Shown here in pieces: positions 1 to 6,567 of a DNA stretch of 9,892 nt. Within the stretch, counting starts at the first letter, position 1, and every line of letters starts with the position of its first letter. Under the pieces are notes generated by a model. That model made no database searches, was not told the DNA's origin, and saw only the letters and a program-made list of their open reading frames with translations. Source of the DNA: Acidobacteriota bacterium (lineage in GTDB: Bacteria; Acidobacteriota; Blastocatellia; Pyrinomonadales; Pyrinomonadaceae); NCBI GenBank assembly GCA_024640445.1, contig JAHEEZ010000031.1:1-9892 (forward strand). Direction: 5' to 3'. Made by a program: the position numbers and the translations under genes.

Positions 1-168
1 TGTGTCGACATTTCTGACCGTAACCGCGGCACCGGGGACAACGGCATTCGCCGAATCATAGACGGTCCCCTGGATCAGGCCCGTGGTCGATTGCGATTGC
101 GCTGCCGCGATTCCCGCGAAAGAGGCTGATATGGCGATAATCGTAAAGAACTCGAGGATTTTTTTCAT
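1..168 (-). CDS. N-terminal part of Oar-like TonB-dependent receptor / carboxypeptidase-regulatory-like protein (cut by window edge)
   Basis: Only about 56 residues are in the window; the rest lies beyond base 1. The frame opens with a charged MKMKK start, a hydrophobic stretch and an AAAQ-type signal peptidase site, so the product is exported. After the cut the chain reads GLIQGTVYDSANAVVPGAAV and continues TVRNVDT. This is the first strand pattern of a carboxypeptidase-regulatory-like (CarboxypepD_reg) domain, which in Acidobacteriota usually precedes a TonB plug and an outer-membrane barrel of about 1000 residues. The start is ambiguous: ATG at 174 is only 2 nt from the AGGA at 180-177, while the second ATG at 168 is 8 nt away, so I prefer 168. 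The signal peptide and domain start are seen. The TonB-receptor identity is inferred, and another secreted protein with the same N-terminal domain is possible. Confidence 0.7.
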   Translation of the reverse strand, partial: MKKILEFFTIIAISASFAGIAAAQSQSTTGLIQGTVYDSANAVVPGAAVTVRNVDT

Positions 169-176
169 CTTCATTT

Positions 177-182
177 TCCTTT
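177..182 (-). promoter_or_regulatory. Ribosome binding site that decides the start of the TonB-receptor-like gene
   Basis: AAAGGA on the minus strand lies 2 nt from the ATG at 174 but 8 nt from the ATG at 168. This favours the downstream start. Confidence 0.5.
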
Positions 183-300
183 CGTTGTAGTAAACCCGAC
201 CAAGAGGAGCAGGCTCCCGGGAGATCAGATCGGATTTGGAATGGACCCTCCAGCTATTTGATCGCGGGAAGGGAATAAGAACTTAATCGGGTTGGCAGAG

Positions 301-328
301 AATCTATCACACTTCACATTTTGTTCAA
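301..328 (-). promoter_or_regulatory. Possible sigma-70-type promoter for the TonB-receptor-like gene
   Basis: On the minus strand TTGAAC (328-323) and TAGATT (306-301) are separated by 16 nt in the AT-rich part of the 195-bp gap between the SDR gene and this gene. Each box matches the consensus at about four of six positions. Transcription would give a leader of about 120 nt that contains a short palindrome (CTCCCGGGAG, 214-223). This is a consensus match only, and acidobacterial promoters are poorly characterised. Confidence 0.3.
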
Positions 329-369
329 AAAGAATTCATTTGAAGTTCTTCCATTTTCTGAGTCCGACC

Positions 370-1179
370 TCAGCGGAGCACCGAACGGCGAACAATCGCG
401 AAGAAAAGGCTGTCCGGAAGGACCTTTCGAAGCGCCAGGATCAATCGGGAATTTGGCGAATAACGCATTTTCCACGATCCGTCATTGACGGCGGTATAGA
501 TGGCCTCCGCAACGATCCCGGGACCCGGGGCCTCAGCCCCGGCCTTCGCCATATTAGGCATCGCTTTGTCGAGAAGATGGTCGTACGCCGTCAGGCCTTC
601 TTTTTCAAGCAGTGTCATTGAACGGTCATAGAAATCGGTCTTGATCGGCCCCGGCTCTATGATCTTGACCCTTATGCCGAACGGTCTCAGTTCATAATGA
701 AGCGACTCGCTGAAGCCCTCGACCGCCCATTTTGAGGCGTGATAAAGGCTGTAGAACGGAAACGTTATCCGCCCTCCCATCGAGGCGACGTTCACGATCG
801 TGCCCCGCTTCGCTTCCCGAAAATACGGAATCGCCTCCCTGCAAACGTTCATCAGGCCGAACACATTCGTCTCGAACTGTCGGCTGATCTCATCCTTCGA
901 TGCCGCCTCGAACGGTCCCACGGCTCCGTATCCGGCGTTGTTGACGACGGCATCGATCCGACCGAACCTGGCAAGGGCGGCTGAAAACGCATCGCGAATA
1001 CTCTCAGGATCTGTCACATCCAGCCGGAAGCATTCGACGTCGACTATCCGCTGGAGATCTTCAGACCCGGAAGGATCCCGCATCGTCGCGGCGACCTTCC
1101 ACTCTTTACTTTGAAAGAGCCTCGCGGTCTCTTTCCCGATGCCGCTGGACGCTCCTGTAATGAATACGACCTTGCTCAT
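370..1179 (-). CDS. Short-chain dehydrogenase/reductase (classical SDR), 269 aa
   Basis: An NAD(P)-dependent oxidoreductase of the classical SDR family, with a Rossmann fold and probably cytosolic. Visible motifs are the cofactor loop TGASSGIG (8-15), the stabilising NNAG (80-83), catalytic Asn105 (QFETN), Ser133 (VASMGG), and Tyr146 and Lys150 in YHASK, followed by EPGPIKT (175-181). All four catalytic residues are present, so it should be active. Arg34 just after the second strand suggests a preference for NADP(H), by inference. The C-terminal tail (about 240-269) is basic and hydrophobic, as in retinol-dehydrogenase-like and fatty-acyl-reductase-like SDRs, but the substrate cannot be read from sequence. 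A GAGG sits 10 nt before the ATG. It lies 71 bp downstream of the ABC permease gene on the same strand, so co-transcription is possible, although a small hairpin lies between them. Confidence 0.92.
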   Translation of the reverse strand: MSKVVFITGASSGIGKETARLFQSKEWKVAATMRDPSGSEDLQRIVDVECFRLDVTDPESIRDAFSAALARFGRIDAVVNNAGYGAVGPFEAASKDEISRQFETNVFGLMNVCREAIPYFREAKRGTIVNVASMGGRITFPFYSLYHASKWAVEGFSESLHYELRPFGIRVKIIEPGPIKTDFYDRSMTLLEKEGLTAYDHLLDKAMPNMAKAGAEAPGPGIVAEAIYTAVNDGSWKMRYSPNSRLILALRKVLPDSLFFAIVRRSVLR

Positions 1180-1224
1180 ATCTATTCAACCTCGCCCCGA
1201 ACTACCTGACGGCAAACGGCTTCC

Positions 1225-1241
1225 ACGGCCGTAAAGGCCGT
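1225..1241. other. Small hairpin between permease and SDR genes
   Basis: ACGGCC (1225-1230) and GGCCGT (1236-1241) form a perfect 6-bp stem with a 5-nt loop just past the permease stop codon. The 8-mer TTCCACGG is repeated at 1221-1228 and 1241-1248. No T-tract follows on the minus strand, so this is at most a weak or processing hairpin rather than a canonical intrinsic terminator. Confidence 0.35.
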
Positions 1242-1250
1242 TCCACGGGT

Positions 1251-2537
1251 TCACTCGTAGCGAAGCGCTTCGATCGGGTTCAGGCGGCTTGCGCGGACAG
1301 CCGGCATTACCCCGGCGAGAAAAGCGACCAGGCAAACGAGAAGCATTACGGCACCAAGTGCCAGAGGCCTGAAAGCAAAGAGATTGAAACCCTCAAAGGA
1401 TTCAAAATAGGTCTTCGCGAGAACGGTGTTGGCGATGGTCCCGACTGCGACCGCGGAGACGATACCGAGCAGCGCACCCCAGAATCCGATCAGGATCGAT
1501 TCCAATGCGAACAGCAGAAAGACGCGGAAGCGCCCCATTCCCAGTGCCTTCTGCAAACCGATCTCCTTGGTCCTTTCGAGTACCGCGATAACAAGCGTGT
1601 TGATGATGCCGAAAGACGCGGCAAGAAGCGCCACCAGCGCGAACAGGTTCAAACCGACCTGAAGAATGCCGATCGCGTCATAGGTTCTCTTCTCAATGTC
1701 CGCGATCGACAGCGCCACGAATCCCATCTTGTCCAGTTTGTCCTTTGTCGATTTGAGAAGACCATCGTCCTGGCGTTCCAGCTGGACCGTGAAGCTTTGA
1801 AACATATTGTAATTAGGAGCTTCTGACATCTGTTCCTTGTAGATCTCGCGGGCAGTCGCGGCATCGACGAATCCGTTCAGGTTCGCGATCATTCCCTTCG
1901 TGGCAATGCCCACTATCTTCAGTTTCCGGTCCTTTAGTTCACCTTCCTCGCCAAACTTGTACGCAAGAATGACGGTCTTACCGACCAGATTCTCCACCTT
2001 CTCGTCAAATGCGCGAGCCAGGTGGATCGGCAGGATCACCTGGTTCGTACCGTCGAACATCGAACCCGCTTCCAACTTCTGCTCAATCCCTTCAGAGAGC
2101 ATGCCGAGCCCGACCTGGTACTTCCTGGCTCCTTCCATGGTGATGTATTCCGACCTGACAGGGAAAGCGGGGGTGATGGAACGGACCCCGGGAAGACGTT
2201 TCCGAAGCGAATCCATCTGATCTACCGTCACCATCATCGTGTTTGGATCGATCGTGTTACCCTCTTCGTCCTTGGTCGCTGCCTTGTACTCGACCGGCCC
2301 CTTGGATTGCATTTGGTCTTCAAGTTCCGCAGGCAGTTTCTTCCGAACAAAGAGGATACGGTTGCCTTCGATGCTCTTTACCTGTGTTTCCACGTAAGCC
2401 TTCAGGCCGTCGCCGATCCCATTCGTCATGCACAGCGTGAACGCGCCGACAAAGATCGCCATCACGGTGAGAAATGTTCTAAGTTTCGCCCGGAAGAGGT
2501 TTCGGTTAGCTGTCTTTGCAAGATCCCAGATTTTCAT
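1251..2537 (-). CDS. MacB/FtsX-type ABC transporter permease, 428 aa
   Basis: Inner-membrane subunit of a MacB/LolCDE-type ABC system. The topology has one N-terminal transmembrane helix (about 20-42), a periplasmic MacB_PCD-like domain of some 250 residues, then three helices (about 293-318, 338-372 and 390-412) forming the FtsX domain. Family hallmarks are ERTKEIGLQKALGM (321-334) after the second helix and the C-terminal RASRLNPIEALRYE, with its typical NPIEALR. The length is usual for the family. The gene starts 3 nt after the stop of its ATPase gene, which implies translational coupling; a GGAGG inside the ATPase gene lies 14 nt upstream of the ATG. Members of this family drive mechanotransmission rather than classical transport, exporting antibiotics, peptides or lipoproteins. 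No MacA-like adaptor or outer-membrane factor is nearby, so the cargo is unknown. Confidence 0.93.
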   Translation of the reverse strand: MKIWDLAKTANRNLFRAKLRTFLTVMAIFVGAFTLCMTNGIGDGLKAYVETQVKSIEGNRILFVRKKLPAELEDQMQSKGPVEYKAATKDEEGNTIDPNTMMVTVDQMDSLRKRLPGVRSITPAFPVRSEYITMEGARKYQVGLGMLSEGIEQKLEAGSMFDGTNQVILPIHLARAFDEKVENLVGKTVILAYKFGEEGELKDRKLKIVGIATKGMIANLNGFVDAATAREIYKEQMSEAPNYNMFQSFTVQLERQDDGLLKSTKDKLDKMGFVALSIADIEKRTYDAIGILQVGLNLFALVALLAASFGIINTLVIAVLERTKEIGLQKALGMGRFRVFLLFALESILIGFWGALLGIVSAVAVGTIANTVLAKTYFESFEGFNLFAFRPLALGAVMLLVCLVAFLAGVMPAVRASRLNPIEALRYE

Positions 2538-2540
2538 TTG

Positions 2541-3242
2541 TTATTCACCCGCCTCCCCATGTTCGCCCTGGGTATCGTTGGCAACGATCCGGCCGTCTTT
2601 CAGATTTATGGTCCGGCCGCACCGCGAAGCCAGATCCTCATCGTGTGTCACGACGACGACGGTTATTCCTTTCTCGCGGTTAAGCGTGAGGATCAGGTCC
2701 TCGATGGTGCCGCTGGTCTTTGAATCCAGATTACCGGTCGGTTCGTCCGCGAAGATCACGTCCGGATCGCCGACAAGCGCCCGGGCAATGCAGACACGCT
2801 GCTTCTCGCCTCCCGAGAGGTCCTTTGCCCGCTTCATAGCCTTGTCGTCGAGACCGACCGAAACAAGCGCACCCGTTGCCGCCTCGCGGATCCTGGACTC
2901 ATCCAATCCCCTGATCCGCATTGGCAGAACGATGTTGTCGAAAACTGTGTCCCGGCCGTTCAGAAAGAACTGCTGGAAGACGAATCCGAATTTGCGGTTC
3001 CTGAGTTTGTCTCTTTCCCTTTCCGAAAGGCTTCCGTAATCCCTGCCTTCGAAGGCGACGGTTCCGTTAGTAGGTTCATCCAGACACGCGAGGATGTGCA
3101 TCAGGGTCGATTTACCGCTGCCCGACTTACCGACGATCGCGACGCTTTCTCCTTTTGCGATCTGGAGGCTTATATCCTTCAGAACCTCGTACTTCACACT
3201 GTCGCTCGTAAAGGTCCTTCCTAAATTCTTTGTTTCCAACAT
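2541..3242 (-). CDS. ABC transporter ATP-binding protein (MacB/LolD class), 233 aa
   Basis: Cytoplasmic ATPase partner of the downstream permease. Complete nucleotide-binding domain: Walker A GKSGSGKST (38-46), Q-loop at Gln90-91 (FVFQQF), signature LSGGEKQRV (142-150), Walker B DVIFADEPTG (161-170), D-loop NLDS (171-174) and switch His200 (VVTHD). Length and sequence fit the LolD/MacB/FtsE class that pairs with FtsX-type permeases. The start is placed at the ATG at 3242 (MLETKNLGRTF), where homology to the class begins. The frame stays open up to an ATG at 3410, but those 56 extra residues look non-coding and would run into the divergent nuclease gene at 3394. The ribosome site at the chosen start is weak (GAGAAC). 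Transcription would begin in the 151-bp divergent region that holds two inverted repeats. Confidence 0.94.
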   Translation of the reverse strand: MLETKNLGRTFTSDSVKYEVLKDISLQIAKGESVAIVGKSGSGKSTLMHILACLDEPTNGTVAFEGRDYGSLSERERDKLRNRKFGFVFQQFFLNGRDTVFDNIVLPMRIRGLDESRIREAATGALVSVGLDDKAMKRAKDLSGGEKQRVCIARALVGDPDVIFADEPTGNLDSKTSGTIEDLILTLNREKGITVVVVTHDEDLASRCGRTINLKDGRIVANDTQGEHGEAGE

Positions 3243-3318
3243 ATGGCGTTCTCGCTGAGTATTCCGATTTTGGTGATGATTACGAAACGGCGGGGAGCAT
3301 ATGTTGCAATAATTTTTT

Positions 3319-3332
3319 TCCGAAAGTTCGGA
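3319..3332. promoter_or_regulatory. Inverted repeat, possible operator in divergent intergenic region
   Basis: TCCGAA-AG-TTCGGA is a perfect 6-bp inverted repeat with a 2-nt centre, placed between the divergent ABC and nuclease genes. It shares the CCGAA/TTCGG half-site with the repeat at 3352-3377. A regulator binding site is an inference; no regulator gene is adjacent. Confidence 0.35.
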
Positions 3333-3351
3333 CACCCTGAGCACGGCCGAG

Positions 3352-3377
3352 CCGAAATGGTCAATCCGCAATTTCGG
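3352..3377. promoter_or_regulatory. Second inverted repeat, possible operator overlapping the nuclease-gene promoter
   Basis: CCGAAAT (3352-3358) and ATTTCGG (3371-3377) are perfect 7-bp arms separated by 12 nt. The repeat ends 16 bp before the nuclease ATG. Its half-sites match those of the repeat at 3319-3332, which makes a shared DNA-binding protein more plausible than either repeat alone. Confidence 0.35.
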
Positions 3378-3393
3378 ATGGTAAACTGCCTCT

Positions 3394-4668
3394 ATGAAAT
3401 TCCTGCACATCGCGGATGTCCATCTGGGCTGTACAAGGTATCACCTTGAAGAGAGCCAAAGGGATTTCTTCGACGCCTGGATCGACGTCTTGCAGAAATA
3501 CGCGATCGACGAAGAGGTCGACTTTGTATTAATGTGCGGTGATTTCTTTCACAAACGAAGCGTTCCGCCCGAAACGATGAACTATGCGTTCGCGGGCCTC
3601 AGCCTTCTGAAAGATGCCGGCATACCCGTTGTTTCAATCGAAGGCAATCACGACCAGAAGCACCGCGACAGTGAATACAGTTGGCTCAAATCGCTTGCCA
3701 ACTGGGGGCTACTGTACCTACTGGAGCCAACCAATCGCGAAGGAAAGCTCGGCTACGAGGAGTGGGACGATGAACTTGTCAGCGGAGGATTCGTGGATAT
3801 CGGCCGGACAAGGATCTTTGGATCCGATTGGTACGGCGCATCCGCAAACGCGGCGATCCCACAGCTTGTTGAGGCGATCGGTGAAAATCGCCGCGACGGC
3901 GCTTTTCACATCCTGATGCTCCACACGGACGTCGAAGGGCACGAGACTCACCCGATTCCCGCACTGAGCCGCGAAAAACTGGGCGACCTGAAAGCGGTCG
4001 CGGATTATGTCGCTCTCGGGCACACGCACAAGTGTTTCGAGATCGAGAACTGGGCATTCAATCCGGGCTCGCTTGAGATAACCAACATAGCGGAGTATTC
4101 CGAACGTCGCGGTGCATGGCTGATCGCGGTTGACGGTGAAGGCGCGGTGGACGCGCGCCATGTCGAGGATTATGTCCAGCGTCCGTTCCAGCGTTTGAGT
4201 TTTGACGTTTCGCGAATGGAAGAACCCGCCCAGGTGTCGCGCGGGGTTCTGAATCTTGTAACGACCCAGGCAAGAAGGCATTCGGGTGAAGACGGGGAGC
4301 GTCACCCGATACTCGAGATCACGCTGACCGGCCATCTCGGCTTTCCAAACTCGGAATTGGAATTGAAGAAGATCCGCGAAAAGGCACGCGAGATCACGGG
4401 AGCGCTGCACGTACGTTTGAAGAACCACAGCGTCCCAATCGAATACGCCGTCGCGGCTGATGTGGATGAACACATAAGCCGTGAGAAGCTCGAAAGGCGC
4501 GTCATCGAAGACCTGATCTTCAGGGATAAGCGATTCAACAAGATGACCGAGAGCGTCGCAGACGCGGTTATCGGCGCGAAGAGGATGGTGCTGAATGAAG
4601 ATTCGCCGGAGCGGATCGCAGAGTTCATCGCACTCAAAACAGAAAGTTCCCAAGACGGGGACGGATGA
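3394..4668 (+). CDS. Mre11/SbcD-like DNA-repair exonuclease (metallophosphoesterase), 424 aa
   Basis: A calcineurin-like metallophosphoesterase of the SbcD/Mre11/YhaO group, which are Mn-dependent nucleases acting on double-strand ends and hairpins. The five metal-binding motifs are all present: D8-x-H10 (IADVH), GD at 49-50 followed by FFH, GNHD at 84-87, His177 (MLHTD), and GHTH at 209-212. His53 and the GDFFHKR context are typical of the nuclease subgroup rather than generic phosphatases. Residues about 265-424 form a separate C-terminal region, presumably the capping or partner-binding domain. Length is close to E. coli SbcD. No SbcC/Rad50 ATPase gene lies in the window; downstream it overlaps a LON-domain gene instead. 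No clear Shine-Dalgarno precedes the ATG, and a TAAACT box at 3382-3387 sits so close that a leaderless or very short-leader transcript is possible. Nuclease activity is inferred from motifs. Confidence 0.88.
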   Translation: MKFLHIADVHLGCTRYHLEESQRDFFDAWIDVLQKYAIDEEVDFVLMCGDFFHKRSVPPETMNYAFAGLSLLKDAGIPVVSIEGNHDQKHRDSEYSWLKSLANWGLLYLLEPTNREGKLGYEEWDDELVSGGFVDIGRTRIFGSDWYGASANAAIPQLVEAIGENRRDGAFHILMLHTDVEGHETHPIPALSREKLGDLKAVADYVALGHTHKCFEIENWAFNPGSLEITNIAEYSERRGAWLIAVDGEGAVDARHVEDYVQRPFQRLSFDVSRMEEPAQVSRGVLNLVTTQARRHSGEDGERHPILEITLTGHLGFPNSELELKKIREKAREITGALHVRLKNHSVPIEYAVAADVDEHISREKLERRVIEDLIFRDKRFNKMTESVADAVIGAKRMVLNEDSPERIAEFIALKTESSQDGDG

Positions 4669-5369
4669 TGACCGAAGAAGCAAACAAAGTTCTGGGGATC
4701 AGGCAATTACCGATCTTCCCTCTGCCGCTCGTGCTTATGCCGCACGAACTCCTTCCTCTGCACATTTTTGAGCCGAGGTACAGGGAGATGCTGTCCGACG
4801 TCACGGCAGGAAAGAACATGTTCGGCATTTCCCTGTTCGAGCCTTCGGAATCGGGTCCCGAACGGCCGGCCGAAGGCAGCGTAGGCTGCGTCGCGGAAAT
4901 CAGGGAAGCGCAAACGCTGGAAGACGGAAGGTCGAATCTCCTCACGGTCGGGGTGATCAGATACCGGCTGAACTCATATGTGGACGGTCCGGAGCCCTAT
5001 CTGATCGCGGAGATCGACTTCTTTGAGGATGAGGAAGAAGACGCGGAAACGCTTACGCCTCTGTCGGACGAAGTATTCGACTTGTTCAAAAGAATGGCCG
5101 TAGCGGCCCACAAGATGAGCGGCCAGTCAGGGGCGTTGCCTGACCTGCCGAAAGCGGAACCCCAGCAGCTTTCATTCCTTGTTTCAGCGGCGTTCAATCT
5201 CGACAACAGCCTCAAATACAAGCTTCTTAAAATGACAAGGACGTCCCGGCGGCTTGCGCAGCTTAAGGACGTCCTTTCGCGTTCTGTTGGCCAGGTCGAG
5301 GAAACCGTAAAGATCAACAAGGTCTCACGCACGAACGGGCACGTTAAGAAGAAATTGGATATAGACTGA
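4665..5369 (+). CDS. Stand-alone LON peptidase substrate-binding domain protein, 234 aa
   Basis: Matches the N-terminal substrate-binding (LON_substr_bdg) domain of Lon protease without the AAA+ or protease parts. Visible family features are LPIFPLPLVLMPHELLPLHI (15-34) running into FEPRY (35-39), the following YREML helix, GSVGCVAEI (71-79) and the GVIRYR strand (96-101). A strongly acidic patch (118-128) precedes a helical second half and a basic tail. Stand-alone proteins of this type are widespread, about 200-230 residues long, and have no settled biochemical role; binding of protein substrates is the usual assumption. The ATG at 4665 overlaps the upstream stop as ATGA. A second ATG at 4668 is equally possible, with GGGG at 4657-4660 as a weak ribosome site. 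The overlap implies co-translation with the Mre11-like nuclease. The gene is convergent with the hydrolase-fold gene, leaving only 3 bp between stop codons. Confidence 0.88.
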   Translation: MMTEEANKVLGIRQLPIFPLPLVLMPHELLPLHIFEPRYREMLSDVTAGKNMFGISLFEPSESGPERPAEGSVGCVAEIREAQTLEDGRSNLLTVGVIRYRLNSYVDGPEPYLIAEIDFFEDEEEDAETLTPLSDEVFDLFKRMAVAAHKMSGQSGALPDLPKAEPQQLSFLVSAAFNLDNSLKYKLLKMTRTSRRLAQLKDVLSRSVGQVEETVKINKVSRTNGHVKKKLDID

Positions 5370-5372
5370 CCA

Positions 5373-6395
5373 TCAGGCCTCCGGCTGAGGCGGCGCGTCA
5401 GGCGCAAGATTGACAGGCTCCTCGTGATTGAACGGACTCTTTAGATTCTCCTGGAAGAAATAGATCACCTTCTGGTCATACGTGTCCGCCTTATCTGGCG
5501 AGACATTAACAATATCAAAACCCGAGTTCGTCATATCGGTGAATGACTGCACTCGCGTATTGGAAGGAAAACAGCCGGCTAGCGATTTCGTTGATGACTT
5601 CAGTGCCGGAACATCTGCGCCCGAAAGAAGAAGCGCGCTTCGGCCTGACACCATCCTCGCCACTTCGCAGACGGAACGGCGCTGGTAGCAACCGGAAGTG
5701 TAGTAGAGGTAAGTCCCGCCCTTCGCCATTTCGGCCGTAATGGAACTGACGAATGGATATCTCTTGTTGATCACGCTGTCGATAAGATCGTTCGATCTCG
5801 CAGGGATCGAATCAAGTACAACGGCTTTTACGCTCTGGTCCTTCGCGGCGGTTGAAATTCCCGCGAGCGCGCCCATTTCTATACCGTAGATCCCGATGTC
5901 CTCACCCACAAGGTTGTCGCCGCTGCTGTCCCTGAGGCTCCGCAGGTAATCAATGGAGGCGAGAGTGTCTTCGACCTCGCATCCTCCAAAAGAGGTGTAC
6001 GAGACCGGAGGATTCGGTCCGTGACCACGCTCGTCGGGCATCAGTACGGTAAAGTCCGTTGCCTCGCTGAGCTTCACCCCAAGATTGAGAACGTAGGAAC
6101 GGTCTGCTCCGTACTTGTGCAGCAGTATCACGGCCGGCGCACCCTTCTTGCCGCGCAGAAGCCATCCTCTTGCGGCCGAGCCGTCCTTGTTCTTCCATTT
6201 TTCATCCGTGACCTGTGCCGCGTGGGCGCTCAAACGGCCGTAGACTTCCGGCGTTACAAGGTAGGCGTTTCGCGGAGGGATCGATGTCGAATGTACCAAC
6301 CACACGGAAGCGGCCATCAACATAACGACCACAAAAACAAGTACTGGCAGTAACAAACGTACAAAACTTTTAAGCAAGCGGATCATTTTAGACAT
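5373..6395 (-). CDS. Membrane-anchored alpha/beta-hydrolase-fold protein lacking the nucleophile serine, 340 aa
   Basis: An N-terminal membrane anchor (about 13-34) precedes an extracytoplasmic alpha/beta-hydrolase domain. Fold landmarks are the strand-loop APAVILLHKYGADRS (86-100) near the oxyanion position, the DERGHG turn (121-126), the nucleophile elbow after IGIYG, and VVLDS (192-196). The elbow reads G-I-E-M-G (171-175; codons around 5871-5885), so the usual catalytic Ser, Cys or Asp is Glu173. The C-terminal segment where the catalytic His is expected (about 285-305) has no histidine. Four cysteines (139, 236, 243, 275) in the exported part may form disulfides. The protein ends in a Pro-rich tail. 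This suggests a non-catalytic or binding role, or an unusual active site; an esterase or peptidase label from homology alone would be unsafe. No clear Shine-Dalgarno marks the start; the ATG at 6386 (residue 4) is an alternative. Confidence 0.82.
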   Translation of the reverse strand: MSKMIRLLKSFVRLLLPVLVFVVVMLMAASVWLVHSTSIPPRNAYLVTPEVYGRLSAHAAQVTDEKWKNKDGSAARGWLLRGKKGAPAVILLHKYGADRSYVLNLGVKLSEATDFTVLMPDERGHGPNPPVSYTSFGGCEVEDTLASIDYLRSLRDSSGDNLVGEDIGIYGIEMGALAGISTAAKDQSVKAVVLDSIPARSNDLIDSVINKRYPFVSSITAEMAKGGTYLYYTSGCYQRRSVCEVARMVSGRSALLLSGADVPALKSSTKSLAGCFPSNTRVQSFTDMTNSGFDIVNVSPDKADTYDQKVIYFFQENLKSPFNHEEPVNLAPDAPPQPEA

Positions 6396-6483
6396 AGCAG
6401 ATTAATTTTTGACGGGAGTTATCGGGTTGAAATTGTTTCTGGAGGAACGAACAACTCGTATCTGTTCAAGGGAGTCGAACCGT

Positions 6484-6508
6484 GAAAGCCCAATTGGAAA
6501 TGGCTTTC
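6484..6508. other. Inverted repeat in divergent intergenic region
   Basis: GAAAGCC (6484-6490) and GGCTTTC (6502-6508) are perfect 7-bp arms around an 11-nt centre that itself contains CAATTG. A further 10-bp palindrome, ATGGTACCAT, lies at 6524-6533, next to TAAAAT (6520-6525), a near-consensus -10 box with no well-placed -35. The region lies between the hydrolase-fold gene and the S55 gene and is the likely control region of both. Confidence 0.3.
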
Positions 6509-6567
6509 GGCAAGTCACCTAAAATGGTACCATATCGGCAACCTGGAAAGGAAGAGTTTTGATTTTT

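Noticed and set aside
2022..3039. Long plus-strand open frames opposite the ABC permease and ATPase genes
   Set aside because: They are antisense to well-supported genes, resemble no protein family, and reflect the absence of stops in GC-rich coding DNA.
3243..3410. In-frame 56-codon N-terminal extension of the ABC ATPase
   Set aside because: It would overlap the divergent nuclease gene and contains the intergenic inverted repeats; homology starts at MLETKNL.
3718..4683. 321-codon minus-strand open frame opposite the Mre11-like nuclease
   Set aside because: The plus-strand frame has all metal-binding motifs; the antisense translation looks non-protein-like and has no recognisable domain.
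5376..5405. Short stems past the LON/hydrolase convergent stops as a bidirectional terminator
   Set aside because: GCCTC-CGGCT-GAGGC and GCGC-GTCAG-GCGC stems are short, lie inside coding sequence of the opposite gene, and no T-tract follows on either strand.
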